The notes under the pieces are model-generated. The model ran no database searches and had not been told where the DNA came from. It saw only the letters and a list, made by a program, of their open reading frames with translations. Shown here piece after piece: positions 18,167 through 26,835 of a stretch of 64,000 nt of DNA; positions within the stretch are counted from its first letter, which is position 1; every line of letters starts with the position of its first letter. The position numbers and the translations under genes are program-made. Location of the stretch: NCBI GenBank assembly GCA_002452815.1, contig DKFM01000017.1, forward strand, positions 39,243 through 103,242. Reading direction: 5' to 3'. The stretch is from Rhodobacteraceae bacterium UBA6796. Its GTDB lineage: Bacteria; Pseudomonadota; Alphaproteobacteria; Rhodobacterales; Rhodobacteraceae.

Positions 18167-18907
18167 ATGAGACTTGAGGGGAAAACAGCGATTGTCACCG
18201 GCGCGGCCTCGGGGTTTGGCGCGGGGATCGCGCGGCGCTTCGCGGCCGAGGGCGCCGAGGTGATGATCGCCGACATGAACTATACCGCCGCCCGCGCGCT
18301 GGCCGACGAGGTCGGCGGGCTGGCCTGCGAGGTGGACGTGAGCCGCGACGACTCGGTCACCGAGATGGCGCGGCTGGCCAGCACAACCTGGGGACGGGTC
18401 GATATTCTGGTGAACAACGCCGGAACCACCCACCTGCCCGCCTTCATGGAAGAGGTCAGCGAGGCCGAATTCGACCGGGTTTTCGCGGTGAATGCGAAAT
18501 CGGTCTATCTGACCGCGCGCCATATCGTGCCGATGATGAAGACGGCCGAGCGCGGCGCCATCCTGAACGTGGCCTCGACCGCCGGGGTCAGCCCGCGCCC
18601 GCGGCTGAACTGGTATAATGCCTCGAAGGGCTGGATGATCACCGCCACGCGGGCGATGGCGGTCGAACTGGCGCCTTTCGGGGTGCGGGTCAATGCGATC
18701 AACCCGGTTGCGGGCGAGACGCCGCTGCTCAAAAGCTTCATGGGCGAGGACACACCCGAGGTGCGCGCGCGCTTTCTGGCGACGATTCCGCTGGGGCGGT
18801 TTTCCACCCCCGAGGATATGGCCAATGCGGCGCTGTTCCTGTGTTCGGACGAGGCGGCGATGGTGACCGGCGTCGCGATGGAAGTGGATGGCGGGCGCTG
18901 TATCTGA
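18167..18907 (+). CDS. Short-chain dehydrogenase/reductase (SDR)
   Basis: A classical Rossmann-fold oxidoreductase of 246 residues. TGAASGFGAG binds the cofactor, and NNAG, NVAST and YNASKG give the Asn-Ser-Tyr-Lys catalytic set. Asp at the end of strand 2 (IADMN) suggests NAD rather than NADP. It starts at ATG 18167 with GGAGG ideally placed, 20 bases after the aldehyde dehydrogenase stop. It is therefore probably the last gene of the importer/dehydrogenase operon. The substrate is an alcohol or ketone that cannot be named from sequence. Confidence 0.88.
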   Translation: MRLEGKTAIVTGAASGFGAGIARRFAAEGAEVMIADMNYTAARALADEVGGLACEVDVSRDDSVTEMARLASTTWGRVDILVNNAGTTHLPAFMEEVSEAEFDRVFAVNAKSVYLTARHIVPMMKTAERGAILNVASTAGVSPRPRLNWYNASKGWMITATRAMAVELAPFGVRVNAINPVAGETPLLKSFMGEDTPEVRARFLATIPLGRFSTPEDMANAALFLCSDEAAMVTGVAMEVDGGRCI

Positions 18908-18910
18908 GCC

Positions 18911-18965
18911 GCCCGGGGGTTTCACACCCCCGGACCCCCGTGGGATATTTGAGCCAAAGTGAAAG
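18911..18965 (+). repeat. Dispersed intergenic repeat, single arm (copy 7)
   Basis: A short hairpin GGGGGTTTCACACCCCC is followed by CCCCGTGGGATATTTGAGCCAAAGTGAAA. It lies between the SDR and P1-peptidase genes and may end the upstream operon. Confidence 0.7.
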
Positions 18966-18985
18966 GCCACAGGAAAGGGAGACCG

Positions 18986-19978
18986 ATGCGCGCCGGACCA
19001 AGAAACCTGATTACCGATGTCGCGGGGCTGGTGGTCGGCAATGCCCAGGATGCGGGCCTGCGATCGGGCTGCACCGTTCTGACGGCGGATCGCCCCTTCG
19101 TGGCCGCGGTGCATGTGATGGGTGGCGCACCCGGCACCCGCGAAACCGATCTGCTGGCGCCCGACAAGCTGGTGCAAGAGGTGGATGCGCTGGTGTTGTC
19201 GGGCGGATCGGCCTTCGGGCTGGATGCGGCGGGCGGCGTGGCGGACGGCTTGCGCGCGGCGGGGCGGGGCTTTGCCGTGGGGGATATTCGGGTGCCGATC
19301 GTGCCCGGTGCGATCCTGTTCGATCTGCTCAACGGCGGCGACAAGGGCTGGTCTGTGAACCCCTATGGCGCCTTGGGACGCGCGGCGCTGGCGCAGGCGG
19401 GGCCCGCGTTCGAGATCGGCACGGCAGGCGCGGGCTTTGGCGCGATGACCGGCACGCTGAAGGGGGGCTTGGGCTCTGCCTCGGCGGTGCTGGACAATGG
19501 CCTGACCGTTGGGGCGCTGGTGGCGGTGAATGCCCTGGGGTCGGCCTGCGTGGGCAACTGCGCGGAATTCTGGGCCGCACCCTGGGAGCTGGACAATGAA
19601 TTCGGCGGTCTGGGAGCCGCGCGCGCCTATCCCGCCGGGGCCGAGCCTGCGCCGATGAAGCGGATGGGAGAGGCCACCACGATTGCCATCGTCGCCACCG
19701 ATGCCACGCTGACCCAGGCGCAGGCCACGCGCATGGCCGTGGCCGCGCATGACGGGATGGCGCGCGCCCTGGTGCCAAGCCACACGCCCTTTGACGGCGA
19801 TCTGGTCTTTGCCGCGGCCACCGGCGCGCGCGCCCTGCCCGATCCGGTCGCGGACCCGTTCGTTCTGGGCCATGCCGCGGCCTCGTGTCTGGCGCGCGCG
19901 ATCGCCCGCGCGATCCATGCCGCGCAGCCCATGCCCGGCGATCTGCAACCCTGCTGGCAGGCGCGCTTCGGCGCCTGA
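18986..19978 (+). CDS. P1 family (S58/DmpA-like) self-processing aminopeptidase
   Basis: A 330-residue member of the DmpA / BapA family, Ntn-type hydrolases that cut themselves before a catalytic Ser and then release N-terminal D-, L- or beta-amino acids. Visible marks are LITDVAGLVVGNAQD, GCTVLTAD, the Gly-rich VLSGGSAFGLDAAGGV, GAGFGAMTGTLKGGLG, and VAVNALGSAC (the G-S cleavage site). ATG 18986 has GGGAG 4 bases ahead. Its place next to a peptide-type importer suggests it trims imported peptides or beta-peptides; that is an inference. Confidence 0.87.
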   Translation: MRAGPRNLITDVAGLVVGNAQDAGLRSGCTVLTADRPFVAAVHVMGGAPGTRETDLLAPDKLVQEVDALVLSGGSAFGLDAAGGVADGLRAAGRGFAVGDIRVPIVPGAILFDLLNGGDKGWSVNPYGALGRAALAQAGPAFEIGTAGAGFGAMTGTLKGGLGSASAVLDNGLTVGALVAVNALGSACVGNCAEFWAAPWELDNEFGGLGAARAYPAGAEPAPMKRMGEATTIAIVATDATLTQAQATRMAVAAHDGMARALVPSHTPFDGDLVFAAATGARALPDPVADPFVLGHAAASCLARAIARAIHAAQPMPGDLQPCWQARFGA

Positions 19979-20108
19979 TCTGCCAGATTGGCAAGGCGAT
20001 GCGCCGCTTCGGCAAATGACGCGCCCTGCGCTGACCATTCGGGCGGATGGACAAGCCCGCCGCCGCGTGCTTCCCTTCGGGAATGCCCAAACCCCGGGAG
20101 GATGACCC

Positions 20109-21587
20109 ATGCTCGACACCACTACCGATCTGAAATCGCTGCTCAAGGACCCGAGCCTGCTTGAAACCCGCGCCTTCGTGGCGGGCGAGTGGGTCGAGGC
20201 CGATGATGGCGCGCGCTTTGACGTGACCAACCCCGCCCGGGGCGATGTGATCTGCTCGGTCCCCGATCTGGGCCGCGCCGAGACCGCCCGCGCCATCGCC
20301 GCCGCACAAGAGGCGATGAAGGACTGGGCCGCGCGCACCGGCAAGGAACGCGCGCAGGTGCTGCGCAAGTGGTTCGACCTGATGATGGCCAACCAGGACG
20401 ATCTGGGCGCGATCCTGACCGCCGAAATGGGCAAGCCGCTGCCCGAGGCGAAGGGCGAGATCGCCTATGGCGCAAGCTTCATCGAATGGTTCGGCGAAGA
20501 GGCCAAACGGATCTACGGCGAAACCATCCCCGGCCACATGCGCGACAAGCGCATTCAGGTCATCAAGCAGCCGATCGGCGTTGTCGGCTCGATCACGCCG
20601 TGGAACTTCCCCAATGCGATGATCACCCGCAAATGCGGCCCGGCGCTGGCGGTGGGCTGTGGCTTCGTCGCGCGCCCCGCTTCGGAAACGCCGCTTTCGG
20701 CGCTGGCGCTGGCCGTGCTGGGCGAACGCGCGGGCCTGCCGAAGGGGATTTTCTCGGTCATCACCTCGACCAAGGCCTCGGACATCGGCAAGGAATTCTG
20801 CGAAAACCACGCCGTGCGCAAGCTGACCTTCACCGGCAGCACCGAGGTCGGGCGCATCCTGATGCGTCAGGCCGCCGATCAGGTGATGAAATGCTCGATG
20901 GAGCTGGGCGGCAACGCGCCCTTCATCGTGTTCGACGATGCCGATCTGGATGCGGCGGTCGACGGCGCGATGATGTCGAAGTTCCGCAACAACGGTCAGA
21001 CCTGCGTCTGCGCCAACCGGATCTATGTGCAGGCCGGGGTCTACGATGCCTTCGCCGAGAAACTGGCCGCGGCGGTTGCCAAGCTGAACATCGGCGACGG
21101 GCTGAATGAAGGGATCACCACCGGCCCGCTGATTTCGGACAAGGCCGTGGCCAAGGTCGAAGAGCACATCGCCGATGTGGTCAAGGGCGGCGGCAAGGTG
21201 ATGACCGGCGGCAAACGCCATGACCTGGGCGGCACCTTCTTCCAGCCGACCGTGCTGACCGGGGTCACGCAGGACATGAAGGTCGCGACCGACGAAACCT
21301 TCGGCCCCGTAGCGCCGCTGTTCAAATTCGACACCGAGGAAGAGGTGATCGCGAAGGCGAATGCCACGATCTTCGGTCTGGCCAGCTATTTCTACGCCCG
21401 CGACATCGGCCGGATTACCCGCGTTCAGGAAGGGCTGGAATATGGCATCGTCGGCGTAAACACCGGCATCATCTCGACCGAGGTGGCGCCTTTCGGCGGG
21501 GTGAAGCAGTCGGGTCTGGGCCGCGAAGGCAGCCACCACGGCACCGAGGACTACCTGGAAATGAAATACATCTGCCTGTCGATCTAA
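20109..21587 (+). CDS. gabD: Succinate-semialdehyde dehydrogenase
   Basis: A 492-residue aldehyde dehydrogenase of the GabD type, oxidising succinate semialdehyde to succinate at the end of GABA breakdown. It has TPWNFPNAMITRKCGPALA, FTGSTEVGR, MELGGNAPFIVF (general-base Glu) and NNGQTCVCANR, the double-Cys form typical of GabD. The C terminus GVKQSGLGREGS and MKYICLSI is characteristic. GGGAGG precedes ATG 20109. No gabT is adjacent. A 130-base gap separates it from the P1 peptidase, so it may be transcribed on its own. Confidence 0.93.
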   Translation: MLDTTTDLKSLLKDPSLLETRAFVAGEWVEADDGARFDVTNPARGDVICSVPDLGRAETARAIAAAQEAMKDWAARTGKERAQVLRKWFDLMMANQDDLGAILTAEMGKPLPEAKGEIAYGASFIEWFGEEAKRIYGETIPGHMRDKRIQVIKQPIGVVGSITPWNFPNAMITRKCGPALAVGCGFVARPASETPLSALALAVLGERAGLPKGIFSVITSTKASDIGKEFCENHAVRKLTFTGSTEVGRILMRQAADQVMKCSMELGGNAPFIVFDDADLDAAVDGAMMSKFRNNGQTCVCANRIYVQAGVYDAFAEKLAAAVAKLNIGDGLNEGITTGPLISDKAVAKVEEHIADVVKGGGKVMTGGKRHDLGGTFFQPTVLTGVTQDMKVATDETFGPVAPLFKFDTEEEVIAKANATIFGLASYFYARDIGRITRVQEGLEYGIVGVNTGIISTEVAPFGGVKQSGLGREGSHHGTEDYLEMKYICLSI

Positions 21588-21634
21588 GACGGCGGGCGGG
21601 GGCCACCCCGCCTTCCACGACAGGGACGCCCATG

Positions 21635-21663
21635 AAAAAGGCCGCGCAGTGCGCGGCCTTTTT
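21635..21663. terminator. Bidirectional terminator between gabD and trcR
   Basis: AAAAAGGCCGCGCA and its exact complement TGCGCGGCCTTTTT are separated by a single base, giving a perfect stem with A/T tracts at both ends between two converging genes. Confidence 0.92.
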
Positions 21664-21680
21664 GTCCCCTGGACGGGCGA

Positions 21681-22433
21681 TTACTTGTCGTCTTCGTCGT
21701 CCTCGTCATCCCCACCGCTGAGGTTGAAGAAGCTGTCGGCATCCGAGAAGTCGCGCGGATCGGCCTTCTCTTCGTCCTGGGTGAGCGAGAAATTCTCCAG
21801 CCCGGCGATCGACGAGGGCAGCCGCGGCTCGGGCGCCATGCCCAGCGACTGCTCGGTCGAGACCAGCTTGCGGCGCTCGTCATCGCTCATCAGCCCGCCC
21901 TCGGCGGCCTTCTTCTTGGCGGCTTTCTGCACTTCGCTGTCCAGTTCGGACTGACGGCACAGGCCAAGCGCGACCGGGTCGATCGCCGTCATGTTCTGGA
22001 TGTTCCAGTGCGTGCGCTCGCGGATCGAGGCGATCGTCGGTTTGGTCGTGCCCACCAGACGCGCGATCTGCGCATCGGCCAGTTCGGGGTGGAACTTGAC
22101 CAGCCACAGGATCGCGTTCGGGCGGTCCTGACGTTTCGACAGCGGGGTGTAGCGCGGGCCGCGACGCTTGTCTTCGCCCACCGAAGCCGCGTTGAACTTC
22201 AGGCGCAGCTTGTACATCGGGTCGGCTTCGCCCTTCTCGATCTCTTTCGGATCAAGCTGGCTCGAGGCCACCGGGTCGAAACCCTTCACACCCACGGCCA
22301 CGTCGCCGTCGGCAATGCCCTGAACCTCCAATTCGTGCATGCCGCAGAAATCCGCGATCTGCTTGAAGGTCAGCGTCGTATTGTCCACCAGCCACACGGC
22401 GGTCGCCTTGGCCATCAGGGGCTTGTTCGTCAT
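21681..22433 (-). CDS. trcR: Cell-cycle transcriptional regulator TrcR (DUF1013)
   Basis: A 250-residue alphaproteobacterial regulator. The N-terminal part, MAKATAVWLVDNTTLTFKQIADFCGMHELEVQGIADGD, and the middle NAILWLVKFHPELADAQIARLVGTTKPTI each look like helix-turn-helix units and match the DUF1013 pattern. TrcR proteins are tied to cell-cycle control (CtrA network) in this class. The acidic C-terminal tail (many D/E residues) is present. I prefer ATG 22433, as the first ATG (22442) sits directly on the AAAGG ribosome site. Confidence 0.9.
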   Translation of the reverse strand: MTNKPLMAKATAVWLVDNTTLTFKQIADFCGMHELEVQGIADGDVAVGVKGFDPVASSQLDPKEIEKGEADPMYKLRLKFNAASVGEDKRRGPRYTPLSKRQDRPNAILWLVKFHPELADAQIARLVGTTKPTIASIRERTHWNIQNMTAIDPVALGLCRQSELDSEVQKAAKKKAAEGGLMSDDERRKLVSTEQSLGMAPEPRLPSSIAGLENFSLTQDEEKADPRDFSDADSFFNLSGGDDEDDEDDK

Positions 22434-22565
22434 CGGAGCCATCCTTTACAAATCTCTCCCGGGCCGTGAAATCGGCTGCGGTCGGGTGCTTCCCGTGACC
22501 GCGGTCCATTTCTGGGGGGAATTGCGCCCGTATATAGTGCCGAATCCGGCCGGAGGAAAGAGAAA

Positions 22566-23201
22566 ATGAGACTTTCAGCCCTTGCCGCCCTGCTGTGCCT
22601 GGCCAACCCTGTCTGGGCCGAGGGCGAACGGGCGGGGGATTTCGACTATTACGTCCTGTCCCTGTCCTGGTCGCCCGGCTGGTGCGCCACCGATGGCGCG
22701 GGCCGCAATGCCCGACAGTGCGACCCGCAGGCCGACGCCGCCTTCGTGCTGCACGGGCTTTGGCCGCAATATGAACGCGGCTATCCCAGCTATTGCCACA
22801 CGACCGCGCGCGATCCCTCGCGCATGCAATCGGCCGCGATGGAAGACATCATGGGATCGGATGGCGCAGCCTGGTATCAGTGGAAAAAACACGGGCGCTG
22901 CGCAGGGATGTCGGCCCGCGACTACTACGCCACCGCCCGCGCGGCCTTTGCCAGCATCGACATCCCCGATGTGTTCGAGACCCTGAACAAGGATGTGAAA
23001 CTGCCTGCCTCGGTCGTCGAAGAGGCATTTCTGGAGGCCAACCCCGGGCTGCGCCGCGAGATGATCACCATCACCTGCGATCAGGGGCGCATTCAGGAAG
23101 CGCGGATCTGCCTGAGCAAGGATCTGACACCGCGCAAATGCGGCCCCGATGTGATCCGCGACTGCACGATGCGCGACGCGCTGATGGAACGGGTGCGCTG
23201 A
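22566..23201 (+). CDS. Ribonuclease T2 family protein, exported
   Basis: A 211-residue endoribonuclease of the T2/RNase I family, with a signal peptide MRLSALAALLCLANPVWA for export to the periplasm. Conserved box 1 is FVLHGLWPQY with its catalytic His. Box 2 is YQWKKHGRC, where families normally show EW-x-KHGTC, so the assisting Glu appears to be Gln here while the second His and Lys are kept. Cysteines for the usual disulfides are present (WCATDG, SYCHTT, GRCAG). GGAGGAAAG precedes the start. The Gln could lower or alter activity. Confidence 0.88.
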   Translation: MRLSALAALLCLANPVWAEGERAGDFDYYVLSLSWSPGWCATDGAGRNARQCDPQADAAFVLHGLWPQYERGYPSYCHTTARDPSRMQSAAMEDIMGSDGAAWYQWKKHGRCAGMSARDYYATARAAFASIDIPDVFETLNKDVKLPASVVEEAFLEANPGLRREMITITCDQGRIQEARICLSKDLTPRKCGPDVIRDCTMRDALMERVR

Positions 23202-23212
23202 TCCTGCGCGCG

Positions 23213-23291
23213 GCGGGGGCTGCCTGCCCCCGCACCCCCGGGAGTATTTTTGCCAAGAAGAAAAGGGGGCTTCTTCTTGGTCCAAATACTC
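23213..23291. repeat. Dispersed repeat, inverted pair between convergent genes (copy 8)
   Basis: The hairpin GGGGGCTGCCTGCCCCC is followed by CCCCGGGAGTATTTTTGCCA and AGAAGAAAA, a short spacer, and TTCTTCTTGGTCCAAATACT. It joins the 3' ends of RNase T2 and the quinone oxidoreductase and could terminate both. Confidence 0.85.
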
Positions 23292-24282
23292 ATCCGCGGC
23301 CCAGATCCAGCACGATCTTGCCGATATGGGCGCTGGTTTCCATCCGGGCATGCGCGGCCGCAGCCTCGGTCAGCGGATAGGTGCTGTCGATGATCGGACG
23401 CAGCTTGCCGGCGGCGATCAACGGCCAGACCCTTTCGCGCAGCTGGCGCGCGATTTCGGCCTTGGCGGCATCCGATTGCGGGCGCAGCGTCGCGCCGGTG
23501 ATCGTCAGGCGGCGCAGCATCACCTGGGCGAAATTGATCTCGGCCTTCGGGCCTTCGAGGAAGGCGATGAAGATCATCCGGCCATCGTCGGCCAGTGCCT
23601 TGATATTGCGCGCGATATAACTGCCGCCGACCATGTCGAGGATCAGATCGGCGCCGCCCTCGGCGCGCAGGACATCGACGAAATCCGCCTCGCGATAGTT
23701 GATCGCAATGGCGCCCAGCGCCGTGCAGGCCGCGCATTTCTCGGCCGATCCGGCCGTGGCGAAGACCCGCGCGCCCAGCGCCCGTGCGATCTGGATCGCG
23801 GTCGTGCCGATGCCGCTTGATCCGCCATGCACCAGGAATTTCTCGCCCGCTTTCAGCCCGCCGCGCATCACGATATTGGACCAGACCGTGAAGCAGGTTT
23901 CGGGCAGGCAGGCGGCGGATTTCAGATCCATCCCGGCGGGCACCGGCAGGGCATGGGCCGCCGGGCAGGTGGCATATTCGGCATAGCCGCCCCCGGGCAG
24001 CAGTGCGCAGACCGCATCGCCCACGGCCCAATCCGACACCCCCGGCCCCACCGCCGCCACCCGGCCCGCGCATTCCAGCCCCGGCAGATCGGAGGCACCG
24101 GGGGGCGCCTTGTAGGCGCCTGCGCGCTGCAGCGCATCGGGTCGGTTCACGCCGGCATAGGCGATCTCGATCAGGATCTCGCCCTGACCCGGCACAGGGA
24201 CCGCGCGGGTGACCGGGCGCAGCACCTCGGGCCCGCCGGGCCTGCTGATTTCGATGGCGGTCATCTGCAAAGGCAGGGTCAT
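23290..24282 (-). CDS. NAD(P)H-quinone oxidoreductase (zinc-free MDR, PIG3-like)
   Basis: A medium-chain reductase of 330 residues without zinc ligands, reducing quinones or enones with NADPH. It carries AYAGVNRPDALQRAG, LPGLECAGRV, GDAVCALLPGGGYAEY and the cofactor motif VHGGSSGIGTTAIQIA. Its start overlaps the coq9 stop by 4 bases, so the two are cotranscribed. The pairing with a ubiquinone-synthesis gene is suggestive of a quinone link, though this family has many substrates. Confidence 0.9.
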   Translation of the reverse strand: MTLPLQMTAIEISRPGGPEVLRPVTRAVPVPGQGEILIEIAYAGVNRPDALQRAGAYKAPPGASDLPGLECAGRVAAVGPGVSDWAVGDAVCALLPGGGYAEYATCPAAHALPVPAGMDLKSAACLPETCFTVWSNIVMRGGLKAGEKFLVHGGSSGIGTTAIQIARALGARVFATAGSAEKCAACTALGAIAINYREADFVDVLRAEGGADLILDMVGGSYIARNIKALADDGRMIFIAFLEGPKAEINFAQVMLRRLTITGATLRPQSDAAKAEIARQLRERVWPLIAAGKLRPIIDSTYPLTEAAAAHARMETSAHIGKIVLDLGRG

Positions 24283-24950
24283 TGCGACTCTCCCATCCGG
24301 CCGGGCATCGGCCTGTCCTGCGGGGCCTGCACTGCGCCCAGCATGTCCTTCACGAAGGGCAGCTTCATCAGCTTGCCCTTCACCTTCTCGAATTGCATCA
24401 CGTCCCCGATCCGGCGATCGAGGAATTCCCAGCTTTGCGCGTGCCCCTCGCTGTCGTCGCCCATCCAGAACAGCACAACCGCCGAATAGACCCCCGAGAG
24501 CGTCAGACGTTTGGAATACCAGTTGTAATCGGTGCTGCTGTCGCCCAGCACCGTCCAGATCCGGTCGGCGGTGCCCCAGATCAGCTTGCTGCCGGTGGCG
24601 GCGTTCTGCGGCAGCGCAAAAACCGCGGCCCCGCGGCGTACCAGTTCGGGGTCGGCCGCCTGCAGACGCAGCCGCACTGCAGTGGCGATCTTGTCGCGGA
24701 ATTTCATCCCCTCCAGATCCGCCTCGGCCAGCGCCGCCTCCATCGCGGCATCGCCCGCGCGATGATGGGCCACGGCCAGATCCAGCGCACCGCGCGGGCA
24801 GACCAGCCGTGCCAGCGCCGGATCAAGCCCCAGATCGGCCACGGCGGCAGCAAAGGCGGGGTCGGACCAGCCGTCGAAAGGCACATGCGGCGTGATCGCC
24901 GCCAGCAGTTCGGCCTTCATCCGATCCACATCCAAATGGTCGTTTTTCAT
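24279..24950 (-). CDS. COQ9 family ubiquinone biosynthesis protein
   Basis: A 223-residue protein of the COQ9 family, lipid-binding factors with a TetR-like fold that assist ubiquinone hydroxylation. Recognisable stretches are DPALARLVCPRGALDLAVAHH, the central MKFRDKIATAVRLRL, and the C-terminal WFKMGDDSEGH-like region (here FWMGDDSEGHAQSWEFLDRRI). GGAAAA precedes ATG 24950. It is divergent from rpsU across 105 bases. Confidence 0.9.
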   Translation of the reverse strand: MKNDHLDVDRMKAELLAAITPHVPFDGWSDPAFAAAVADLGLDPALARLVCPRGALDLAVAHHRAGDAAMEAALAEADLEGMKFRDKIATAVRLRLQAADPELVRRGAAVFALPQNAATGSKLIWGTADRIWTVLGDSSTDYNWYSKRLTLSGVYSAVVLFWMGDDSEGHAQSWEFLDRRIGDVMQFEKVKGKLMKLPFVKDMLGAVQAPQDRPMPGRMGESQ

Positions 24951-25055
24951 GGCGTTTTCCTTCGCGTGCGGCAGTAGACAAGTGGCCCGGCCTTTGCTAT
25001 ATGGCCGCTTCCTGCAATCTGATGCAACTCTAACTTAGGAAGGTGGTGACACCAC

Positions 25056-25262
25056 ATGCAGGTCAGCGTTCGCGACAACAACGTCGAACAGGCGCTTCGT
25101 GCTCTGAAGAAGAAACTTCAGCGCGAGGGGGTTTTCCGTGAAATGAAGCTCAAGCAACATTTCGAGAAGCCTTCCGTCAAGAAAGCGCGCGAGAAAGCTG
25201 AAGCCGTTCGCCGTGCCCGTAAACTGGCGCGGAAGAAAGCTCAGCGTGAAGGCGCGCTCTAA
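25056..25262 (+). CDS. rpsU: 30S ribosomal protein S21
   Basis: A 68-residue basic ribosomal protein, [20 protein letters not shown], followed by the typical [13 protein letters not shown] and a Lys/Arg-rich helical tail. The gene is preceded by AGGAAGGTGG and followed by a strong terminator, so it forms a single-gene unit. It acts at the 16S 3' end during initiation. Codon use and length are normal. Confidence 0.97.
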   Translation: MQVSVRDNNVEQALRALKKKLQREGVFREMKLKQHFEKPSVKKAREKAEAVRRARKLARKKAQREGAL

Positions 25263-25300
25263 GCGGCTGGAATTGCTGGCGGATTTATCCGCACCGATCA

Positions 25301-25332
25301 ACCCCCATGGCCCGGCCATCGGGGGTTTTTTG
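25301..25332 (+). terminator. rpsU intrinsic terminator
   Basis: ACCCCCATGG, loop CCCGG, CCATCGGGGGTTTTTTGG: a stem with one bulge and a run of six T, 38 bases after the rpsU stop. Confidence 0.92.
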
Positions 25333-25386
25333 GTCCTCGCAGTTTCGTGAATTGTGCCCCGATCTGAACCGCGACAAGGCTTGCCC

Positions 25387-26835
25387 ATGCCCGATTTCGG
25401 CCCTGTCTTTCACCATCTCGGCCTGATCCTGCTCGCGCTCGGGGTGGCGATGCTGGGTCCGGTGGCATTGGATTTTGCGCTGGCCGATCCGAACTGGGCG
25501 CAGGTCTTCGAGGCCGCGATCGAGACGATTCTGTTCGGCGCGCTCTTGGCGCTGGCCAGTGCCAGCGGGCAGCGCAAGGGGCTGACATTGCAGCAGGCCT
25601 ATCTGCTGACCGCGGCGATCTGGATCTTCGTGCCGCTGTTCGGCGCCCTGCCCTTCATCTACGGCCACCCGGACGTGAGCTTCACCGATGCCTATTTCGA
25701 GGCGGTCTCGGGGATCACCACGACCGGCTACACGGTCTTTTCCGGGCTGGAGGACCTGCCGAAATCGGTGGTGCTATGGCGCGGCATGCTGAACTGGATG
25801 GGGGGGCTGGGCATCGCCTTCGTCGCGATGATCTTCCTGCCGGTGATGCGGATCGGCGGCATGCGCTATTTCCAGACCGAGGGCTTCGACACGCTGGGCA
25901 AGGTTCTGCCGCGCGCGGGCGACATCGCGATCTCGTTGCTGCAGGTCTATGCCGGGCTGACGGTTCTGTGCGCGCTTGTGTTCGCGCTGTGCGGCATGTC
26001 GATCCTGGATGCGGTGATCCACGCGATGGCGGCGATCGCGACGGGCGGATTTGGCACCTATGACGCGAATTTCGCGATCTGGTCGCCCGCCGCGCAATAT
26101 GCCGGCACGGTCTTCATGCTGCTGGGGGCAATGCCTTACATCCGCTTTTTTCAGCTGGTGCACGGCCAGCCCGTGCCGCTGTGGCGCGATCTGCAGGTCC
26201 GCGCCTTCCTGCGCTGGTATGGCTATTTCTGCGCGGTGATGATCCTTTATCGACTGTCGCGGGAATCCCTGCCGGTCGAGCAGATCCTGCGCGAGACCAC
26301 GTTCAACTTCGCCTCGCTGCTGACCGGCACCGGATTCGGCGTGAGCGCGGTGGAGCCGTGGGGCGCATTCGCGATGGTGATGGCGTTTCTGGTCGGCATG
26401 GTGGGCGGTTGCACCGGGTCCAGTTCGGGGGCGCTGTCGGTGTTTCGCGTGCAGGCCACGCTGGCCGCGATCCGCGCTGCCGTGTTGCAGTTGCACGCGC
26501 CCCACCGGATCGTGCCGCCCCGCTATGGCGGCACCGCTCTGGACGAAACCACGCTGGGCCCGCTGATGCTGCATGTCTCGGGCTATATCCTGACGCTGGG
26601 CGTTCTGTCGGTGGCGCTGTCGATGACCGGGGTCGATTTCACCTCGTCGCTGTTTGCGATCTGGGGCTGTCTGGGCAATATCGGCTTCGGCGTCGGGCCG
26701 CTGGTGGCACGCACCGGCACGATGATCGACTTCAACGATCTGGCAACATGGCTGATGACGCTGGCGATGCTGCTGGGGCGGCTGGGGCTTCTGGCGATCC
26801 TGGTGCTGGTGATGCCGCGGTTCTGGCGCGACTAG
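25387..26835 (+). CDS. trkH: TrkH-type potassium uptake protein
   Basis: A polytopic inner-membrane channel subunit of 482 residues that moves K+ together with a TrkA-type gating protein. Selectivity-filter-like P-loops are visible (GITTTGYTVF; AMAAIATGGFGTYD; LLTGTGFGVS; LGNIGFGVG), each after a hydrophobic helix pair as in the four-fold TrkH repeat. GCTGSSSGALS is the helix linker motif. It starts at ATG 25387 with AAGG upstream. It converges with the lrp gene, sharing stop-codon bases (CTAG). No trkA is in the window. Confidence 0.92.
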   Translation: MPDFGPVFHHLGLILLALGVAMLGPVALDFALADPNWAQVFEAAIETILFGALLALASASGQRKGLTLQQAYLLTAAIWIFVPLFGALPFIYGHPDVSFTDAYFEAVSGITTTGYTVFSGLEDLPKSVVLWRGMLNWMGGLGIAFVAMIFLPVMRIGGMRYFQTEGFDTLGKVLPRAGDIAISLLQVYAGLTVLCALVFALCGMSILDAVIHAMAAIATGGFGTYDANFAIWSPAAQYAGTVFMLLGAMPYIRFFQLVHGQPVPLWRDLQVRAFLRWYGYFCAVMILYRLSRESLPVEQILRETTFNFASLLTGTGFGVSAVEPWGAFAMVMAFLVGMVGGCTGSSSGALSVFRVQATLAAIRAAVLQLHAPHRIVPPRYGGTALDETTLGPLMLHVSGYILTLGVLSVALSMTGVDFTSSLFAIWGCLGNIGFGVGPLVARTGTMIDFNDLATWLMTLAMLLGRLGLLAILVLVMPRFWRD

